Source: Anaerolineae bacterium (GTDB taxonomy: Bacteria; Chloroflexota; Anaerolineae; Promineifilales; Promineifilaceae). Taken from it: a DNA stretch of 64,000 bases. The notes beneath the pieces were generated by a model, which was not told the origin of the DNA, did no database searches, and saw nothing but the letters and a program-made list of their open reading frames with translations. Of this stretch, positions 59,792-64,000 are shown in pieces (position 1 is the stretch's first letter; the number at the start of each line of letters is the position of its first letter). Position numbers and translations under genes: made by a program. The DNA is taken from NCBI GenBank assembly GCA_019637635.1, contig JAHBVI010000016.1, forward strand, positions 1 to 64,000. The letters run 5' to 3'.

Positions 59792-60700
59792 ATGGCAGAA
59801 CTTGGGCAGATTCAGGCCCACCTCACCACCGATACCGGCCTTGTCCGGGAACACAATGAGGATTACATCGCCTGTCGGGAGCCAGTTGATCCCCAAGACA
59901 TTCAACAAAACGGATGGATTTATCTGGTAGCCGATGGCGTTGGCGGCGCGGACGCGGGTGAGGTCGCCAGCCACTTTGCCAGTGAACGCATGATCGCCCA
60001 CTTTGTGGAAAATCAGCAGGAACCGGATTGGGGCCGCCGTTTGCTGGATGCCATGCAGGCCGCCAACAGCGACCTGCGCCAGCTTGTAGCTGAACGAAAC
60101 AATAACAGCCGCATGGCCACCACGATGGTCACGGCCGTATTAAAAGAAAATCAGGTCTTTATCGGCAATGTCGGCGACAGCCGGGCTTATCATTGGCGAA
60201 ATGGACAATTACAACAAATTACAAGAGACCAGAGTCTGGTCGCCAAACTGTTGGAAGAAGGGGCCATTACCGAGGCCGAAGCGGAAGTCCATCCCCGCAA
60301 AAACGTCATCCTCTACAGCCTGGGGTCAGAAAACAAACCCAAGATCGAGCTGTTTACGCTGACGCTGCTGTCGGGAGACATCATCCTGCTTTGTTCCGAT
60401 GGCCTGACGCGCCACGTCAGCGACAGGGAAATCAACGAAACCCTGGGTAAAGAAGCGCCAGATGTGGCCGCGGAATTGCTCATGCAAATGGCACGGCAGC
60501 GCGGCGGCGAGGATAACATTTCCGTGGTGGTTATCCAGTATGGGCAGGCAATCGGCAAAGATATGGGGGACACGGCCGTCACCCGCCCCCAGGCCGCCGC
60601 TGCCCCATCACACCGCTCCTTCCTATGGCTTTACACCGGATTCCTGGCCGTTTTTATGATTGTGTTGATATTTATCGCCTGGCTTGTATTGCGCGTATAA
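59792..60700 (+). CDS. PP2C-family serine/threonine phosphatase with C-terminal TM
   Basis: A 302-residue metal-dependent phosphatase of the bacterial Stp type. GLVREHNEDYIA near 15-26, VADGVGGADAGEVAS near 48-62, NVGDSRAYHWRNGQLQQITRDQS near 125-148, LCSDGLTRHV near 200 and DNISVVVIQYG near 240 are its conserved motifs. A transmembrane segment ends the protein (about 275-300). I chose the ATG at 59792. It would oppose Ser/Thr kinases; none lies in the window except PrkA far away. It precedes the RNase J gene. Confidence 0.92.
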   Translation: MAELGQIQAHLTTDTGLVREHNEDYIACREPVDPQDIQQNGWIYLVADGVGGADAGEVASHFASERMIAHFVENQQEPDWGRRLLDAMQAANSDLRQLVAERNNNSRMATTMVTAVLKENQVFIGNVGDSRAYHWRNGQLQQITRDQSLVAKLLEEGAITEAEAEVHPRKNVILYSLGSENKPKIELFTLTLLSGDIILLCSDGLTRHVSDREINETLGKEAPDVAAELLMQMARQRGGEDNISVVVIQYGQAIGKDMGDTAVTRPQAAAAPSHRSFLWLYTGFLAVFMIVLIFIAWLVLRV

Positions 60701-60810
60701 GGCGGCGGCCAACCCGCCTACCACTATCCTGGTAGCGGCGGCCCCTGCCCAGACTTGCCGGTAAAGACCACTGTATTAAACATCATTTTTATATGAGGCT
60801 TTTTTTCGTA

Positions 60811-60853
60811 ATGCGTGACGTGTGACGTGTGATGTGTATCACACGTCACGCAT
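60811..60853. repeat. Iterated GTGACGT hairpin
   Basis: ATGCGTGACGTGTGACGT, then GTGATGT, then the inverse ACACGTCACGCAT. Period 7. It lies between the phosphatase and RNase J genes. Confidence 0.85.
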
Positions 60854-60880
60854 CATCGGCAACGGCCTCCAGGAGAACCT

Positions 60881-62524
60881 ATGCATCCAAAAGTACGCAT
60901 TATTCCATTAGGCGGATGTGGCGAAATCGGCAAGAACATGACCGTTATTGAGTATGAAGAAGAAATCGTCGTCGTTGACGCCGGTATCATGTTTCCCGAA
61001 AACGACATGCTCGGCGTAGACGCCATCATCCCCGACTATTCCTATCTCAAGGATCGGCTGGATAACATCCTGGCCGTTCTCATCACCCATGGGCACGAAG
61101 ACCACATCGGCGCCATTGCCCACGTGATGCAAGACATCAAAGCGCCCATCTATGCCACCCCGCTCACGGCCGGCCTCACCGAAGTGAAGCTGCGCCAGGG
61201 TGGGCTGCAAAACCAGATCGAAATGCACACCATCGAAGCCGGCGACAAATTTCACCTGGGCCGCCACTTCACCATCGAACCCTTCCACGTGGCCCACAGC
61301 ATTCCCGACTGCGTCGGTTTTGGCATCACCACCCCCGCCGGGTTGATTGTGCATACCGGCGACTACAAATTTGACCATACCCCGTCCGACGGTTGGCCGC
61401 CGGACTTCGCCAAACTGGCCGAATTCTCGGCGCGTGGTGTGTTGGCCCTGCTGGCCGACAGCACCAATGCCGACCGTCCCGGCTGGACAAAATCAGAAAA
61501 AGAGATTGACAAAGCGTTCGACGACCTGTTTCGCAATGCCCAGGGGCGGATCATCGTGGCTACCTTTGCCTCGCTCATCTCCCGCATCCAGCAGGTGGCA
61601 AATATGTGCGTTAAACACGGCCGTTACCTGGCCGTCACCGGGCGCTCCATGCGCGACAACGTGAAAATTGCGCAGCGCCTGGGCTACCTGGAAATTGACG
61701 AGGCCACACTCATAGACATTGAAGACGCCACCTCCCTGCCGCCGCACCGCGTGGCCATCATGGCCACCGGTTCCCAGGGCGAGCCATCGGCCGTCATGGG
61801 CAAACTGGCGCGTGGCCGCCACAACCGGCTGCAAATCCAGGAAGGGGACACCGTCGTCTTTTCCGCCCATGCCATCCCCGGCAACGAGGAACTGGTCTAC
61901 CGCACCATCAACCAACTGCTGCGGCGCGGCGCAAACGTGCTATACGAAGGCATTGCCAACGTCCACGTTTCCGGCCATGCCAGCCAGGAAGAGATGAAGT
62001 TGATGATCAACCTGGTGCGCCCCCAATACCTGGTGCCTGTTCACGGCGAACTGCGTCACCTGAAACAACACGCCGTCATGGCTCAAGAGCTAGGCATCCC
62101 CCGCGAAAATATCGCCGTCATCGAAAACGGCACACCGCTGGAACTGAGCCAGGACAAATTGACGATTATGCCCCGGCTGAAGGGCGGCTACATTTTTGTG
62201 GATGGGGCCAGCGTGGGCGAAGTGGATTGGCCGGTGCTGCGCGACCGCGAACTGCTGTCGCAGGGCGGCGTGTTCTTTGCCTTCCTCACGTTGAACGGTA
62301 ACGGCGCCATGAGCGGCGAACCGGAAATCCTGTCACGCGGCTTCCTGGACATGCGCGACGGCGCGGAAATTGTGGATGGCGCGAAGGAAACCATTGACCG
62401 GGTGGTTAAGCTGCACAAAGAAAACGGCGGCGGCAAACTCAGCACCAAAATTGAGGATGGCCTGTCGCGTTACCTGTACTCGGAAACGGGGCGACGGCCG
62501 TTGGTGCAGGTCATCATCAAGTAA
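60881..62524 (+). CDS. rnj: Ribonuclease J
   Basis: A 547-residue metallo-beta-lactamase/beta-CASP ribonuclease. The zinc motif H-G-H-E-D-H-I-G is at residues 70-77. VVDAGIMFPENDMLGVDAIIPDYSYL near 31-56, VATFASLISRIQQV near 222, GSQGEPSAVMGKLA near 295 and VHGELRHLKQHA near 387 fit RNase J. It degrades and matures RNA by 5'-3' exonuclease and endonuclease action. The ribosome site AGGAGA is before the ATG. Its stop is at the edge of the iterated repeat 62522-62550. Confidence 0.97.
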   Translation: MHPKVRIIPLGGCGEIGKNMTVIEYEEEIVVVDAGIMFPENDMLGVDAIIPDYSYLKDRLDNILAVLITHGHEDHIGAIAHVMQDIKAPIYATPLTAGLTEVKLRQGGLQNQIEMHTIEAGDKFHLGRHFTIEPFHVAHSIPDCVGFGITTPAGLIVHTGDYKFDHTPSDGWPPDFAKLAEFSARGVLALLADSTNADRPGWTKSEKEIDKAFDDLFRNAQGRIIVATFASLISRIQQVANMCVKHGRYLAVTGRSMRDNVKIAQRLGYLEIDEATLIDIEDATSLPPHRVAIMATGSQGEPSAVMGKLARGRHNRLQIQEGDTVVFSAHAIPGNEELVYRTINQLLRRGANVLYEGIANVHVSGHASQEEMKLMINLVRPQYLVPVHGELRHLKQHAVMAQELGIPRENIAVIENGTPLELSQDKLTIMPRLKGGYIFVDGASVGEVDWPVLRDRELLSQGGVFFAFLTLNGNGAMSGEPEILSRGFLDMRDGAEIVDGAKETIDRVVKLHKENGGGKLSTKIEDGLSRYLYSETGRRPLVQVIIK

Positions 62525-62550
62525 TCGGTTATCGGTAAACGGTTATCGGT
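62522..62550. repeat. Iterated CGGTTATCGGTAAA words
   Basis: Three copies of CGGTTAT/CGGTAAA after the RNase J stop codon, one-sided, adjoining the terminator. Confidence 0.85.
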
Positions 62551-62552
62551 AA

Positions 62553-62588
62553 AAAAAGGGTGGTCACGGTTGCGTGACCACCCTTTTT
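62553..62588. terminator. Bidirectional terminator AAAAAGGGTGGTCACG
   Basis: Arms 62553-62568 and 62573-62588 around GTTG, with A/T runs at both ends. Between the convergent RNase J and large secreted protein genes. Confidence 0.93.
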
Positions 62589-62590
62589 CA

Positions 62591-64000
62591 TTAGGGGGGC
62601 GTGGGTGTTGCCGAGGGCAACGGCCGTTCCACGTCCGGCGGCGGCAATGTGGGCGTAGCCTCCGGCGGCGACGAGGGCGTGGGTGTCGGTGTGAACGGTG
62701 GCAGCGTCGGCGTCACCAGCGGCGGCTGTGTAGCCATCTGCCCAGGAGTGGGCGTGCCGGTTGGCAGTACCGGCTCCGGCGTCTGGCGCGGCCCATACTG
62801 CGGCTGCTCGATCAACCCTTCGATGATGGCCCCGGACACGTTGATATTCACCGGGCCAAAGTTGTTATTGTGTTCATTCGGGCATTCATTGACGTGCCGG
62901 TCGGTATCCACCTGTGCCCATAGCTGGTGCCCGCCGCCGCCAAAGATGTAGGTGGCCTGGTAGGTACGGCTGGTACCGGCGGTCATATCCGCGCCCTGCA
63001 CACCCCAGGCAATATCCCCCACCAGATACGGCTGCGGCGTCCGGTCTACGTAGAAGTCCAGGAAGAAGTTATTGCCAAAGGGCACATTTTGCGAACCCTG
63101 GTTGCGAATGGTGACGTACACGGTCGCCGGTTGGCCGGAGATGGGCGCCGCCGGGACTACCTGAATTTGGGTGACGATCAGGTCAATGTTGGTAGGCGGC
63201 GCGCAAGGCGTGGACGTGGGCGTGGGCGTCACCGGGGTTGAAGTGGGCGTGGGCGGTGGAGTGTCGCCGGGGCGCAGGATGATGGGCAGGTAAATGGTGG
63301 GCGGCGTCATATCCACCTCGATGGTGGTGATGTCTCTGGCTATATCCTGTATGTTGCTGTCAGAGAGAGACACGGCCGTCACCGTCGTCACATCCACCAT
63401 ACCATCTGTCGCCGTGCCGGGAACCGTCACCCGCACCACCACATTGGCCGTCTGACCGGGTGTCAGGCGCATAATCGTGCCCGACGCCGGCACCGTCACC
63501 ACCGTCCAACCCTGGCTGGACACGGCCGTGACCACATAATCATCCGTCACCGTGCCCGTGTTGGTCATCTGGTGAATGTACTGCACCGTCGCCCCTGGCG
63601 TTGCTGTGCTCGCATTGTCCGGTTCTAACAAGACGCCCAACGTGCCGGAAACACCGTTGACAAAGGTGGTGTTGATGGCGTTATCGGTAGCGGTGGGGTC
63701 GGTGATGGACACGGCCGTGACCGTCATCACATCCGTCGTGGTCATCACCGCTGCCGGGATGATGAGCGTGGCCGTAATCTGCCGCGACGCGCCCGCCGCC
63801 AGCGTCACCGGCAGCGGATCCGGCGTCGGCCAGCCGTGGCTGCTCTCCGTCGTCAGCGTAAACGTGTCGGTGACACTGCCCGTGTTTGTTACCCAGTGCG
63901 TGTACAAGACCGTGTCGCCGGCATTGGCCGTGCTGGTATTGTCCGGCTCAATGATGACGCCATAATCGGCGTCACCCAATACCGTGGTGGTGTCTATGGC
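62591..64000 (-). CDS. Large secreted DUF11/CARDB protein, 3' part
   Basis: Open to the right edge of the window without a start, so about 469 residues are visible. Two or more DUF11-like units begin G-V-[LI]-[LI]-E-P-D-N-x-S-T-A with TNTGTVTDDY repeats. A CARDB-like domain follows (NIDLIVTQIQVVPAAPISGQPATVYVTIRNQGSQNVP), then a Pro/Thr-rich tail. The internal TIYLPIILRP before the CARDB domain resembles the C-terminal motif YLPxI of the proteins at 14389 and 15807. It is probably a cell-surface protein built from a string of beta-sandwiches. The true start lies beyond the window. Confidence 0.8.
   Translation of the reverse strand, partial: AIDTTTVLGDADYGVIIEPDNTSTANAGDTVLYTHWVTNTGSVTDTFTLTTESSHGWPTPDPLPVTLAAGASRQITATLIIPAAVMTTTDVMTVTAVSITDPTATDNAINTTFVNGVSGTLGVLLEPDNASTATPGATVQYIHQMTNTGTVTDDYVVTAVSSQGWTVVTVPASGTIMRLTPGQTANVVVRVTVPGTATDGMVDVTTVTAVSLSDSNIQDIARDITTIEVDMTPPTIYLPIILRPGDTPPPTPTSTPVTPTPTSTPCAPPTNIDLIVTQIQVVPAAPISGQPATVYVTIRNQGSQNVPFGNNFFLDFYVDRTPQPYLVGDIAWGVQGADMTAGTSRTYQATYIFGGGGHQLWAQVDTDRHVNECPNEHNNNFGPVNINVSGAIIEGLIEQPQYGPRQTPEPVLPTGTPTPGQMATQPPLVTPTLPPFTPTPTPSSPPEATPTLPPPDVERPLPSATPTPP

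Overview
The window reads as a chromosome segment of an uncultivated or little-studied filamentous-type Chloroflexota, probably Anaerolineae or a relative. This is inferred from gene style, not from a marker search. Pointers are an AfsR/SARP-type regulator, secreted proteins with Pro/Thr-rich linkers, LysM, CARDB and beta-helix domains, a short rpsF-ssb-rpsR operon without rplI, ribonuclease J, and the two-domain acyl-CoA carboxylase beta subunit. Base composition is moderately GC-rich and coding density is high on both strands.

Layout. 0-10.6 kb: a PD-(D/E)XK nuclease-like gene at the edge, an SDR epimerase, a zincin-like protein, a SARP/NB-ARC/TPR regulator with a divergent small protein, AlkC, a secreted GH99-like/LysM protein and SppA. 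10.7-13.1 kb: rpsF-ssb-rpsR and a SurA-like foldase. 13.2-19.4 kb: a hypothetical protein, two secreted proteins with a shared C-terminal motif, a double GNAT acetyltransferase and an orphan zinc-binding lipoprotein. 19.6-28.5 kb: GH13 alpha-glucosidase, a TPR protein, Mrp, and the conserved spoVR-yhbH-prkA module. 28.9-36 kb: an ECF sigma factor with a zinc-finger partner, an esterase, a repeat protein, tRNA-Leu(CAG), a CNMP-binding protein, tandem RNase H, FprA-type reductase and a CBS protein. 36-41.4 kb: a lipoprotein hydrolase and a livJ-H-M-G branched-chain amino-acid-type ABC transporter without livF. 41.5-48.2 kb: a seven-gene island (c-type cytochrome, three small membrane proteins, a BNR propeller, histidine kinase, NarL-type regulator). 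48.2-56.7 kb: aminotransferase, nucleoside kinase, Zn-dependent phospholipase C-like protein, lytic transglycosylase, alcohol dehydrogenase, YbaK, truncated DUF4058 and a PIN/HicB-like pair. 56.8-64 kb: acyl-CoA carboxylase, TPR-membrane protein, PP2C phosphatase, RNase J and the 3' part of a large secreted protein.

Three genome-scale features stand out more than any single gene. (1) The palindrome ACGGCCGT occurs about 3.3 times per kb (34 by eye in the first 10 kb, where chance predicts well under one), inside and outside genes; it is reminiscent of cyanobacterial HIP1. (2) Most intergenic gaps hold hairpins whose arms are tandem, mostly 7-base words (GGTTATC, GGAGATT, GTGTCAA, CGTAATC and others); in about twenty genes the stop codon lies inside or directly against such a hairpin. 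They recall the heptameric STRR repeats of cyanobacteria. (3) The 3' end of the aminotransferase gene is duplicated at 41428-41504, on the far side of the 41.5-48.2 kb island. The island is depleted in ACGGCCGT, which suggests it was inserted from elsewhere.
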